Shown here: positions 12,920-25,299 of the stretch, piece by piece
How positions within the stretch are numbered: the first letter of the stretch is position 1
Layout: each line of letters begins with the position of its first letter
Assembly: GCA_026874595.1 (NCBI GenBank)
Contig: CM049320.1
Location: forward strand, 35,808,214 to 35,872,213
Origin: Sipunculus nudus
Lineage: Eukaryota; Annelida; Sipuncula; Golfingiida; Sipunculidae
Direction of reading: 5' to 3'
Length of the DNA stretch: 64,000 nt
The notes under the pieces: generated by a model
What the model was told of the DNA's origin: nothing
Seen by the model: the letters and a program-made list of their open reading frames with translations, nothing else
Databases searched by the model: none
Position numbers and translations under genes: made by a program

Positions 12920-14163
12920 TTTTAGCTCAGCTGTCTAACCTCTTTGTCCGTCGAATCGTCCGTCTGTCTGTCCCTCTGTCTGTCCGTCCGTTTACCAGGC
13001 ACAAATTGTTACTGCTGGTTGTGGAATCTTCTAACTTCATATCTAGGAATGTCCATGAATAATCTCCGTGGAAACTTGAAATTAGGTTTCTGTTACCTAT
13101 AAACTTTGAGCTAAGGGGCTCCGAACTACCCCCCTCCCCCTAGAATAATGGAAAATATTGATACAAAAGCTCAAGTATCTGAGCAACTATTGCATTGATC
13201 ACCATGGTTATTTGCATGGATATTGATCATGGAATTTTCCATCAGTTTCTGCAGTCTGGTGGCGTCCCCTGTATTTTTTACAAGTTTTCTCTCTGTATTT
13301 TAGAACTCTTAACATGCGGTGATCTGTTAACAGGGCACATTCGTAACATCTGAACCTAGAATATTCACTCTTGACATGCAGGGATGCCCACGAAAAGTTC
13401 CCTTGGAAACCTGAAATTAGGTCTCTAAACATCACCAGGTGTGAAATTGAATATTAGTTCCAGTAATAAATTATAGCCGAGATAGTAATTCGCATAATGA
13501 TTTCGTTTGTCCTTCATTCAACCAACTGTGTATACTTTATATGATAAGATGCTTTTATCTTATCAAATTTACTTAATCTTTTATTTCGGTGAATAAAATG
13601 AAGCATGTACTAAAAAACTCCAATGTACAAAACTTTTTAATATTGATCGAAGGAATAATCTTGAAGATTCCATGTTGTGGCTTTATTTTTTTTTTTTTTT
13701 AAATTTAATTTAAACATTTGTGATTTAAAAATTATAAAATATATTTGTATGCAAAATATGACCTGATGTAAGCTAAACTCTGGATAAATAATGATTGCAA
13801 CTTACAATGCTGATATTTTCACTTATTTTTTCATATTTTTTTAATTACAAATTGATAAAACTTGTTAATAAAAAAAATGATATAAAACTATTAATGGTAT
13901 TAGTGGATATGCTAAAAATAGGGTTTAAAATAAACTTAAATGCATCATTCCCTTGAAAGTGAAATAAAGGGATCAGTCCATTCGGTCCACTTGCCTGTCC
14001 ATCTGTAAATTTTTCATATGCATCACGGTATCTCAAAACTTTTACTGTTTTCCTTTATAACAATATATATGAAAAACATTACAATAGAATATTTTGCATA
14101 TTTTTCATTTGCTAAAATTGCAATCTTCAGCAGAGCGCCGTGATCCATGGGTCCCTTGTTTTC
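12920..14163 (+). mobile_element. Interspersed repeat (AGCTCAGCTG / CCCTTGTT-tail family), copy 2
   Basis: It starts with 'TTTTAGCTCAGCTG' followed by a (GTCTGTCC)-rich stretch, then 'GGCACAAATTGTTAC', 'TGAAATTAGGTTTC' and 'GATACAAAAGCTCAAG'. It ends in 'GCAGAGCGCCGTGATCC' plus 'GGTCCCTTGTT'. The middle (about 13440-14090) is AT-rich and not obviously repetitive. The element lies immediately upstream of the first visible exon of gene A. Confidence 0.55.
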
Positions 14164-14819
14164 AGGTTAACCAGTGTAACATTATTTTTTTAAAGGACAC
14201 TTACCGTTTGAAAAAGAAAACATGACCACAGCTGCGTTGAAGTGTGAAGCGAAGGGTGGATTGATTCGTCCTGAGGATTATCCTAAAATCCCTAAGCTCA
14301 TGAAGGAAAATGGACTAAAAGATTTGTGGATAGAGGTCAATGTCACGTATGCCACTGGAAGCTGGAAATTTTTAGACAACAAAGATGTCGGTAAGTCATT
14401 ACCTCATTACCGGTTTTTCAGATTGAACCAAATACCCTTGTGTATATAAAGAAAAACGCCAAATACTTATAATTCCTCAGTAACATTGTAACAACAGCAA
14501 AGTATTTCACAATCAACATATTCACCGCTAAACCCAGTTAGAACCCAGAGTGAAGAATGAAATGGATCATTTCAACAAAGATATAGCAAAATATTTCGAC
14601 GATTCAGTACGTTGTGAGCACATTTCTTCAAGTTGTGTGATGTTATATATTGCTTCTAAATATCTCTTCATTTTCATTCTATTCAGAAAACCCCAGAGAC
14701 TATTTCCAGACAGAAACGGTGCCACTATCATGTGGAATGGTTTACCTTTTAAACAGATTTTTTGACTATAAAACATGTTTCAAGTCTGGGTACTACGCCC
14801 TATGTCAGAGTAAGTATAT

Positions 14820-16335
14820 ATTTGTTTATGTTTATTAGACCTTAACCCTTTCGCTCATTATTAAGGTTTTCAGTTGTTTAGAGATTAAAAGCCGGGTTAT
14901 GGGAATCATTTTCTAGAGTTCACGTTTTCACACCTAACTTGTAAACGGATACATTTTCAAGTCCTCAGTGCTAACATTATGGTATATGGAATAAACCAAG
15001 ATATTTCTGAGTTACCCTAATTTTAACTGAAATATAAAGCCTTACTAGATATATTGTACATGTCAGGGGCGTAGCCGGGAAGGGGGGCGCCATGTATCTC
15101 CCCTCCCCATCCCTTTTTCCCATCGCATCAAGTACTCCCCTTTCTCCAATATTTCACTTAGTCTAATGATTAATGCCTTGTTTATTGATAATTCTAAATT
15201 TATTACGTTTGATAGTGCAAATATGATATTTTTTACATTATGAATTATCTCCTCGATAATTCATGGGGTTGCTAAGTTACATATAGGGATGTTACCTAGA
15301 GTGGAGTTTTCAGAACTAGAAATCTATTTTCTATGGAATGCAGTCAATGCGGGTTTCCTTTTATGTGGGATGCTCCTTAAACTATGTGTGCATTCACGTT
15401 TTCGGCTCGTATTCCCAAGTTCATTCGTGCCAAACTGAATCTTCATATGTTAGTAATTTTTCCTGAATCCGAAGTCACACGAAAATATAATTGATTGTTC
15501 ACTGGTCCATTCCCGAAGTGCCCTTAAAATTTCACGAGATTCCGTACATGATTACGTAAGTTGTGATCAAACATACACACACACGTAAACACACCATAAC
15601 ACACACTAACGAATGGGGTGAACACATACTTTCCTGGCGGAGGCAATAATGAAAGCGTTCTTTCATAAATCCACCATATATGCAGAAAATATAATATAAA
15701 CCAGTTATATATATAATCCAGTTGTGCTATCTTCGGCTTACTCATAATTAAATCAGAGGTGTCTAGGTCCAACTGTAATGATTTCAGCCCGCCTGACTAA
15801 TATGGTCCTAGGATCATTCTTTCACCTTGCTCGCAAAAAATTGGTCACAGTGATTTATTTTACAGGAACTTCTTCCCTTGTTCTGATAAGTGTTTTATTT
15901 GATTTGAAATATTAGATAAATTGTAATTTTGGCATAGAAATAGTTTGAGATACAGGACACAGAAAGAGAGATATCGGACTTCAGAGTCAGTAAAGAGTCA
16001 ATAAATATATGTTAATACTTTGACCAAGCAGTTTAAACAGTGCTGTTATTAAAAGTTTTTGAAGCCCTGTTATGTATAGCAGAAAACTGCTATACCACTT
16101 TATCATCTTTGTATGAGCACAAACAGCATGACCATCATTTGGATTATAAGAAATAAAACTATACATGAAGAACAGACCAAGAACAATATTACGATGTTGT
16201 AAGATTAAGATTTAAATTTTCAAGGGCAAAAATATACAAAACACTGTATTTATTTCTGTTGGCAAAAATTGTATATATTTCCATCATAGACAAAATCAGC
16301 TGAGCGCCATGACCTATAGGTCTCTTGCTTAGTTA
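14820..16335 (+). other. Intron 2 of gene A with a truncated repeat tail
   Basis: This intron separates the CTLD1 and CTLD2 exons. Its right part ends with a copy of the interspersed-repeat tail, 'CAGCTGAGCGCCATGACC' followed by 'GGTCTCTTGCTT' (about 16290-16332), so a 3' fragment of that family inserted here. No further exon was found in it. Confidence 0.5.
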
Positions 16336-17630
16336 AGTGGCTCTCTAACAATTTGGATAACACATTTCCTGTACGTTATACATTTTCATGAATTTCTTGA
16401 GCCCTGGGCCAACAATAAATATATATTAACAAATTGCAGCAGTGAACCGTGCGTATATTTCCATTCTCCGGCACCGACGAGAAATTGGTTCCATGCGAGA
16501 GAAGTCTGCTTGAATAATGGTGGATCCTTGGCTGTTCTTAAACAAGGGCTGATATTCCTCGTATGTCCGAACACATTGACAAATTGTTATGGATTGGCGT
16601 CCATAATTTAAACGAAAAAGGTAAGATACAGTCTATTGCATCAAAAGTGTTAAATTTTCCCCTGCTTTTGCCTGTCAGGTACGTCCTAAATGATATATCA
16701 ACTTCAAAAGATCCATTGAAATGCCTAAAACATTCTGGCCTTGACTGACAACAACGCTTAGGGCACATCACGATCGGGGGTTTTACAGTTATGTTGCAGG
16801 GCAAAGTACCGGATATTCTCGCAATTGTCTCGCTGAACGGTGTGGATAAAGTGCCGGGGCTTTTAAATGGCGAGTCATGCCTGATAGCTGAAAATGCAAC
16901 ACAATTAACAGGGAGAGTTGTGCCATGTTCGCAGAAACGTCCATTCAAATGCCGTGGTAAGAATTATAATTCTAAAGAATATATATTTGTTTCGTATGAA
17001 TGGACAAATAAAAAATGTACCATATTATCATTTTATTCTTATTGAGAGAAATAAATAAAGTACATGTTCCAGTAGAAGTGGGTTAAAGGAATTAATATGA
17101 GAAATCTAGTTTTATATTATAACTATATTTTTTAAATTTTACTTTGTTTTGATATTGTCCTGACTAAAATACATACAAAATAACATGGAAAAAATTAAAT
17201 TGTTTTCCAGCTGTCATTTGGCACTGAATTAATGTAGGAGATATAGCCTTTGTATATTGTTGAAATTATTTCACAGTATGTAAATAATAGGATTTATTTC
17301 CGGTAACGACACATGAATAACAAAAATAAATCAAACCTTCACAAAATAACAGAAACAACTCGGTCTTAAATGATCAGTATGGATCCTATCCAATGGTCAT
17401 TGCCAGATATCCATATTAATCACGTTTCCAGTGTACACCTATTTATGAATTCTATATATGCCCTTTTAGGTAACGAGGTTCGATCCACCGGGAAGGGACA
17501 TAATATCACCCCATCGTACCTTTTAAGTGAGTTATCTTAACCTACTTTTAACAGGAAAAGCATATTTGTTTCTCGATGTGGAAATTGCCATAATGATTAT
17601 GCTATTATGGAAAAGTAATACACAATGTAT

Positions 17631-18455
17631 TGTAACGTTACTTATATCAAACGTACGTGTGATGAACATAAACTTTGTAATGAAGAAAAAAAAACAGATT
17701 CTTTAACACTAGGCAGCGTGAAATGTCTAGGGGAATGAATAAAGAGGCCAGTGAATTTTTGTTAACAAATAATTATAATTTATTCTTAAAACAGCCCTAA
17801 CATTAAAGTACACTTAATCAATACAATTACACAGTACAACAACAGTATAACAGCAAATCAGTATAATCACACAGCCTAATACACAAAGTGCATAGTACCT
17901 GGATACCACCACTGCCACATCGACAAGTCCTTAAAAGCATATAATTCAGATGAACAGTTCACACTGATCTTCTCAGAGAATAACAGTCCAATGTAAAGCT
18001 CTTGTAACAATCCCGAAAGTAAACTGAAGACCATACAAGATTCGTCACAAATCCAGAAGAAAATCTATAATTGCCGCACTTATCGGAATAGGTCCCATAA
18101 ACTGACTTACACACTTCTGTGTCCGCTTGAATATTCTCTCACCTCTCTCTCGGCTCTAAAAATACAGCCCCTATTTATAACCTTTCATCTGAAAACTTTA
18201 GAAAATTCCCTTTCACGAACAATCGAAAAGAATAATACATATTACACAGTACACACGCTACAGGAAACATCTCGAACAGAGAACACCTTGTCAGGGTTCA
18301 CACGTGGCCCAGCCGGTCCGTCCAGGAGATGCTGCCACGGCAACGAGCTACGCGTGCTACACGAACCAAACGCCAACAACACATGAAACATCCGTGTGCA
18401 CAACAAACAATCATCCGTAAGACCGCCCTACACAATAAAAGGGGCACCTGTAACA
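17631..18455 (-). mobile_element. Solo LTR (copy 1) inside intron 5 of gene A
   Basis: The + strand begins TGTAACGTTAC and ends CACCTGTAACA, with GTAT flanking both sides as a likely target duplication. TG...CA ends with short inverted termini are an LTR signature. Transcriptional orientation is minus: read that way, a TATA-like 'GGTTATAAATAGGGG' (near 18170-18184) precedes an AATAAA (17779-17784) by about 390 bp. The same sequence occurs at 39629-40347 and 41242-42304, sharing 'AGGCAGCGTGAAATGTCTAG'. There is no second LTR or internal region here, so this is a solo LTR. Confidence 0.75.
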
Positions 18456-19080
18456 GTATACTGCAGAAAACATTCTTTTACACCATCGGTTATAAAAATA
18501 AATAAATCATAGGTAAAAGATAATATCCAAAAAAAACTTTTATAAACACCTATATAAAGTAAATAAGACAGAAGTAATAAGTAGACGGACTTTTAAAATA
18601 TTGACAGAAAATTGTCGTTGCAGTTACATGGGTTATTTTGGTAACGGAACTTGGACTTAGTTTTCTTCGGTTTACATGTTGAAAAGTAAAACGCCTACCA
18701 TCTGAACAATACAGTAAATATATTGCAGATATGATGCAGACATTGACAGAATGCTTAAAGTTGAAACAGAATGATTACTTAGTTTTGTGTTTATACATTT
18801 TGCCATTGTGATAGGCTAGGCCACAAAGCCATATATACAAGGTTATTTTTAACATGATCTCGGAGTCAACCATAGGTCAAGCATTTGCAACGTTTCCCGG
18901 ATAAACCAAATTACATTAACGGGCAGTAGTTGTATGCATTGTAACATGACATACACACACTAGGAATAATCTGTCTTTTTTATCGTTTCAGGCGTATTGT
19001 GGATCATGCAAATCGTGAAGAACCACATATAAGATAATGAACACTTCCCTTCTTGTGAAGAAGGACCCTTTGAATATAAA

Positions 19081-19086
19081 AATAAA
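19081..19086 (+). terminator. Poly(A) signal of gene A
   Basis: AATAAA, directly followed by an overlapping AATAAAG-like repeat, lies about 50 bp after the predicted stop codon of gene A. It is positioned to define a short 3' UTR. Confidence 0.6.
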
Positions 19087-19345
19087 ATAAAGATTAGTAT
19101 TGTAATGTAACAGACATGGTATATATAATGTATAAGGACTATTAAATAGACTCTGCTTACTTCTTCGTGTATGGTTTATGTTTATCGGTAAATATAATTT
19201 AACCGTTCAGGAAATGAATTTAAGGATCAGTGATGTCACGTTAATCTGGTAAACTTTCATGACTGCAGTTTAACTGCAGTTTGCCATAATTCGATGTGTT
19301 CTTCCGCGATAAACCGTCAATTTTTATCTCAGCAGACCGAAAGTC

Positions 19346-19665
19346 AACTTAGCTATAGTGATCGGGCTGCATCCGTCTGTCTGTCTGTCTGTGTTAGTCT
19401 GGAACGTTTTGACAGAACTGGAACTACAAACCTGTAACTGAATAACCCTAGAGGTCCATAAAAAATCACTGTGACCTATACTCCATGGGGTGGGGCTCTT
19501 AATTTCCTCCAGAATAATTGAAAACTTGATACAAAACCTCTAATATCTAGACAATTTATGATTGGACTACTCTATATTTTGGCTTAAAATATTGTCTCGA
19601 CGTTATAAAAATATTCTCATTATCAATTTCAGCTGAGCGCCGTAAACCCACGGTCCCTTGTTCAA
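19346..19665 (+). mobile_element. Interspersed repeat (CCCTTGTT-tail family), short copy
   Basis: It begins with 'AACTTAGCTATAGTG' and a (GTCT)n stretch and contains 'AACTGGAACTACAAACC' and 'TTGATACAAAACCTC'. It ends with 'CAGCTGAGCGCCGTAAACC' plus 'GGTCCCTTGTT'. It is a shortened relative of the 12920-14163 copy. Confidence 0.6.
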
Positions 19666-19832
19666 TGTTGTAATATATTAGCAAATATTTATACAGGGTG
19701 AATTATATTAATAGCCTGATCTTCCGCAAGGCCCTGGCTTAAATGAAAATAGTAATAAAACCATTAAACATATGAAATGAGTAAAAATGAGTATTCATGC
19801 ATGTAAAAATGTAATGTACAATTTGTAAAATC

Positions 19833-20890
19833 TCATATAATTTCAATTAAAAATCTAAATATCACAAATTTGTTAGAGGTTCTCTGGGATTGTGAACTGC
19901 TTGAGGCGTTTCTTGAACATTCTAGACTATTCCATAATCTGTGACCCCCCCCCCCCCGAGAGTGTGCCCTAGTGTAATATGTATGGCCACTGCGTGTATA
20001 TGGAAATTTGTAAATCATGAATAAGTTGCACTGATTGTTTAAAAATTGGTAAACCAAGGAGCAGGTGATGCATTTGTGCCGTTCTTCTAATGACTGAATT
20101 TCCAGCATTATTCTAAGGCTATCAGCATCATATTCGTTATCATATATTTGGCTAATAATAGGAAGGCAGGGTGTTGACATTTCTGCATTTCGTTAAAAGT
20201 TTTAGAAGGTGCATGTGCCCATATCGCCTTGCCATAGTCAACATTTGGCTGAATCAGGCCCTTAAAGATCTTAAGAAGTACATCCTTATGTAATGTTCTA
20301 CTAATTCTGAATAACGCACCATTTCTTTTAAGGTAAAGAACTTTATATATATTCGATTGGCTCTGTCAATTAATTGTATTAATTTAGAAAAGGTATTTTA
20401 CATTCTTACTCAGTTGAACATTCTTCTTATAAAATGATATGTTTAATGGGAAATCATGCATATATTATGACCTTAACAATAATATGTCTTTCCAATTTTA
20501 ACCGGAAATGGGTGTATAGCTAACCGTTTGCTATTCCATCTGCTCCAACTTGTAGCTCCTATTGAACATTGTTCTATTCGGCATTGGAAAAGGATATGAC
20601 AGTGTCATCTGTCATCAAATATAAATTACATTTGTAATTCCCAGTGTTACCACTAATCTCATTCACATAAAAAAGAACCAAAATTGGATATAAAATTGAC
20701 CTTGTGGAGTACATTTGGAGATACGCTACGGTGAAGATGTCTCATCTTTACAACCTCGTCTCTGCCAGAAAGATAATATGTTAGTAGATCATGTATGTCA
20801 CCAAATAATCCATATATACTGAACTTATATAATGAATCGTATGATATAGTATAAAAATAATTCTGAAGAAAAAAATACGCCATTATATCT
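19833..20890 (-). pseudogene. Decayed non-LTR retrotransposon reverse transcriptase (jockey/RTE-like)
   Basis: On the minus strand, 20883-20659 encodes a segment with LLTYYLSGRDEVVKM, typical of the region just before the catalytic loop of LINE reverse transcriptases. 20180-19833 encodes YTRSGHTYYTRAHSR and RLWNSLE, typical of the C-terminal end of jockey/I/RTE-type ORF2. Between them the frame is broken by several stops and shifts, with TDDTVISF-like remains of the YADD region. It is a dead fragment with no ends identified. Clade assignment is by motif memory only. Confidence 0.6.
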
Positions 20891-23229
20891 TTAAAGTGAT
20901 CAGTTTGCTGTCAATTATGTACTAATCAAATATGCGTATGACAGGAAATCCCCTGTGCTCTGGGCTCTCATTCATGATCGAAAATAAATAGATTCTAAAA
21001 TATTAGCGGTAGTTCTTTTACGGAAAATATCGTTATAATGTTACCTTAAGAACCCACATTTACAATGGTATTAGACATCAAGTCAAAAACGTTTATGTTA
21101 TATGATCGCAATAAATATGCTATTTTTACTATAAATATTTTTGTCTGTTTCGCGATCCATCCGATTCTGTAACATATGGCTATAAAGGCAGGACACTAGA
21201 TTCTGAATTATGGAAAAACCCAAGTTATACAATTCATGCATATATTTTGTAAAAAAAATAAATCTGTAGCTGACGACTGCTACTAATGATATGGATAATC
21301 AGGTTTTCACGGTATTCTTAAGTAGTAATGGAAATTTATGGAATTCGATGAACCTTTTCTTCTTTCCTTGTCTTTGACAAACTTAAAACAAGAATGGCGA
21401 TATATTAAAGCATAATGTCATTTTTTTATATAAGGAGTAACATATTGCAGTGTTTAAGATAACAGGTCAACAGCAGTTTTTTAACTATTCTTAAGACTTT
21501 CCTTTCTTTGATCACACGTTTCATATTAGCAACGCATCGACGTTAAATTAAAACACCCAATTAAATAAAATTCCCCATGTTTTCAACTTATTCAGTTCGG
21601 ATTCAACCAACGAATGATTTCTATAGACGAATTGTAAATTATACGTCAAATATACCACGTTTTCTTGGTTTGCCTTAGAAATTTAGCAAATTGCTCCATA
21701 CTGAAACCTGAGTATGGAGACAGCGTGTTATGATATGGGAAGGTTTTGGATTAAACAGCGGCTTAATCCAACCGCCTGTCGGCACCACATTCTCTGAATC
21801 AATTGTAGTATATTTGCATTTAAGTTTTTAACGAATTAGATGGCCGGATAAGTAGACACATGGTATGAGGGCAAGAAATAGGAAGGTTTAAATTTATGAA
21901 ATTATAAATTTCAATGTAAAATCCTTGAATCTCTTAAACTTGGCTGTCTCTTTCAAAGTTATACGCAGTGTTCTTTGTGTTGTAAAGAGATCATGTTATC
22001 ATATTAGCCAGCGAGGCTTGAACTAGGAAAATATTACCCCATCTATAAACCGAAAACAGGGAGTACGGAACAAGAATTAACAGGATATCTAGTAGTGAAG
22101 CGCACCAAGTTAACAGGCTTTATGCAATGATCGTTTACAGTTATACATATCAGTCTCGCACGTAACCTGTGATGCATGAAGCAACGCCCCTAAATAAAGG
22201 CAACAAGACACCAGATAGTCATATGACATCAATGTGCTCATAAATTATAAATGATAAGGGTTTATTTATCTGTTCAGCTGATGCAAAAAGAATTACTTTT
22301 GCTTAAATGAAATGTTCCTTCTTTTCCTGCCACTTACTGAGAAATAAGATCATTTTAAGTTGCACAAAGCTTCTAAAACGACTCGGTGGTTTAAGCTCAC
22401 GTCCTGATCCTAATATCTTGCTGCCTGAAGATAATTCTTGGTCTCCCATGTCTACGTGTAGTGATGAATCATCTATCATAATTTCTCCTGGACCGGGAGA
22501 AATATCACCCGCAATGTTTTTGTTGTTGTTGTTGTGGCTTGTGGTTTATTTTTTTTCCCTTAGATTGACGGGGTTTTTCGCCCAAGAATCCCACTTGCTG
22601 TCCCTATTTCATAAAAGCGCCCAATCCAATGGTATGTTTATAACACCATCCCGTCTTTTCTCACCAAGTTGGAGGGGTTTCAGCCTTACAATATCTCCAT
22701 CAGTCACCTATGGTACATCCCTGGCAGTTTTATTTTATATATTTGCTAGCTTATTTTAGTTTTGCTCCATATTTCCACACTCAGTAGTGAGTACCTCTGC
22801 ATCTTTAGCGGGTTTGCTGTTGAACGGAGAGTAGGCCTTGTCCGACGGCCAACTGACCGCTATGCATTACTAATGCCTATAGTTTATATAGGTGTGTTTT
22901 TTTATATGTAAGTTTCCTTCTCTTTCCTTCTCTATGTTTCGTATTTTGCGCATGACAGGTTTAATCTGTCTTTTCTAAAAGCGATTTGGTGATGGTGTGA
23001 CCTTACCACGTGCTCAGAATCCCATTCTCAGACGAATTATCGGGATTTCATCAAGGCCATATTATCTCTGATTGTTACTAACAACAATTTTAGGATTTCC
23101 ATTTATCGCGATGTAATTATTACACGACTTAAAATCACAATTAAACACGATTAATCTAAAAATAAAAGATAATCTACGATCACCAAATAATGATTGCCTT
23201 CAAGTGAAAATAATGTAACTCCCGATTTA
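20891..23229. other. No gene recognised
   Basis: AT-rich DNA. A 150-codon open frame at 22307-22759 (+) has a leucine-rich central run but no recognisable domain, promoter or splice support. It sits next to the Gypsy-like relic and could be part of a retroelement. I do not call it a gene. Confidence 0.4.
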
Positions 23230-23329
23230 CTCTCAGTGCCTTTTTTTGGAGTTCATGTGGCAATAATGGATCCGTAGGATTGCAGGTATCGTATGTCGTG
23301 TAGTTCTCTATGTCACTGGTCAAACCTGC

Positions 23330-24340
23330 CCAGTAATGGCATTCTCTAGTTCACTGTGGACAGGTTTCAATTCTTGGTGCTGCATGCATTGGTTTCTTTG
23401 TGATTGATTCTAATGGATTGTGATCGGAGTACAAAACGATCTTACACGCAAATACATACTAATGGGATTTCTCCAGCGTATACATTATGGGTAATATGTC
23501 TTTTTCGATTTATTTTATCTTATACCTGTTGACGTCAAACTACGACTCGCATAAACGATGGGATGGCCACACTGCATAATTGATGAGCCTATAGCACTTT
23601 GGCTTGCAGTCAATTCTTTAGGTGAAGCATGGTACCTGGTACAGAGGAATGGGTGACAATATGTTTCACTTGTTGCATAACCTTTTTTTGTGATTCTGCC
23701 AAACATCATACGCTGGACTATCTGTCTAGCCCTCACAAGGGTTTCATTACACCCGATTGTTTAGGTTAAAATCTCGCCAGTCCCTTGCAGTTATTGTACT
23801 TCTAATACATTGGTTGGGTAGTGCATATTTTATGGGGCTTTGCTTGAACAAACTGGCATTTACATTTGTTAAAAAAATGACCTCGCTGCATCTGTTCATT
23901 GGGGCCTTTAGTTTCTGGTCATGGTTCTGGTTAGCTTCATCGACATTATATCCCCGAATATGATATTACTTCATTCACCCCTTCAAGCACCTTTTCAGCA
24001 GATTTTGAAAGTTTTCAGAGCTAACATGCAGTCCGAAGGGTAGTCCATCTGAACCGACTGTAGAGGGGGAACAAAGTTGTATACCGACTGCGTTCATCAT
24101 CCAGCAGGGAGTGCCAGCGTATCCATTATGTAAGTCCCCTTTTGTGAACGCCTAGCTTTGTTCAGTGCTGCCGATTCAAGCAGATCCGGAGATTATTGTT
24201 CCTTTATATTGGTCATCCGGGTAAACTCATCAATGAGCGAAATGACACCTGAGACAACCAGTTCATCCAGCTTCTGTAGTAAATTTGTCTTCTGAGCTAA
24301 TGGGCACACATTTTGACGTGGTTCAGGTTGGAGTTGATCC
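23330..24340 (-). pseudogene. Decayed Gypsy-like LTR retrotransposon pol
   Basis: Reading the minus strand from 24340 downward, pieces in different frames match the order of a Gypsy-type pol. First comes a reverse-transcriptase start motif (LDELVVSGVISLIDEFTR), then YIMDTLALPAG-type and LPFGLHVSSENFQNLL-type segments. An RNase H stretch follows with ASQSAIGSSI and GHPIVYASRSLT (23736-23515), then a SDHNPLESITKK-type block near 23430. Stops and shifts separate all of these. No LTRs or protease/integrase were placed. It is inactive. Confidence 0.65.
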
Positions 24341-25299
24341 TGGATTTAGAGTAAAACAAACCCTTCTCGGAAGGGTTCTTTATGCTTTTGGCTCTATTGT
24401 TATGACATCCTCATAGTCTGTTATGATGTCATGCTTGAACATTTTCCAATCCTCTACCATATTGGTATTTACACATGCAAGGGTGGATCTGACGTGTGAC
24501 TTTGACCTGATATTGTGTATAAGAAGCTACAGTTTAAACCTTAGACACACAGTTAATTAATCACTCCGGGTTAAGGGTTTACCAGTTTCTAGATAACGTG
24601 AACAATGAGAACAATAAAGACAGATAATGTCACCTTTTATGGTTGGCCAAATGGTGTACATGATTATAGGAAGATTCTACCGCATTAATAGAAAATTATC
24701 ACAGCTTTACAGTTGGTCCGCCAATTCCTAGAGTTTTCAGCGATTTTAAGCATCTGGTCACACCACTGCCCCAATGATTCAAGGGTTTAATTATTCATAA
24801 TACCTGCATATTTGTGTAAGCAAAAACCAAACATGTAACATATGCAAAAAAACAAGAACGCCACCGGGAGTTCACTTCCCGCATTAGTATTCATCAGTGC
24901 TGCATATTGTCACACTTACCTATGCTTATTTTATGTAAAGGTCAACAAATGTTGAAGTATTATCAATAATCTATGTATATATTGCTGACGCCAGATTAGC
25001 TAATCTAGAAATTGGCTACACAGTATAATTAATACATTTTACTCCCTGTGCCAGCGATAAGTGATTATTGCCATTAGTGTCAATCTGTTTGAAAAGTGAT
25101 AAAACTGTTTCGAACCAAAATGCTTATCATGCCCAAACGATCGGGTGGGTGTTATTGTATTTGTCCAAGCAACGTAAGTGTTTCTCAGACTGAGTTGTGT
25201 ACTCAACAGAAATCAACTCTAGTAAAGCGATTGCTGCCGTACCAATTGATTTCAATACCCTATTCATTCACCTGAACGTCAGACGTTTTTACATATTTG

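Larger units (their letters stand above)
14196..19032 (+). pseudogene. CTLD gene A: two C-type lectin-like domains, frame-broken third exon
   Basis: Predicted exons are 14196-14390, 14687-14809, 16440-16620, 16789-16956, 17470-17526 and 18992-19032 (stop TAA 19030-19032). All splice junctions are GT-AG. Apart from exon 3, every visible exon that has both ends is a multiple of three and phase 1 at each end. CTLD1 (exons 1-2) has the four canonical cysteines (ALKCEAKGG, PLSCGM, KTCF, ALCQ) and the LWIEV core. CTLD2 (exons 3-4) has EPCVYF, REVCLNN, LLWIGV, ESCLIA, VPCSQK and FKC. No EPN, QPD or WND motif is visible, so Ca-dependent sugar binding is not predicted. The tail exons encode a short Ser/Thr/Gly-rich stretch and VLWIMQIVKNHI, which is not a convincing membrane helix, so a secreted product is inferred. 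Exon 3 is 181 nt, changes frame near 16545 and has a phase-incompatible start, so this copy is broken unless the assembly has indels. No signal-peptide exon was found upstream. Intron 5 contains an LTR copy. Confidence 0.7.

Noticed and set aside
17470-17490. GGTTCGATCC in the linker exon of gene A, a tRNA B-box match
   Set aside because: No A-box at the right distance and no tRNA-like fold. The reading frame and phases support an exon, so the match is probably chance.
22307-22759. 150-codon open frame
   Set aside because: Leucine-rich by composition with no recognised motif. It lies beside a retroelement relic and has no supporting promoter, splice site or poly(A) signal.
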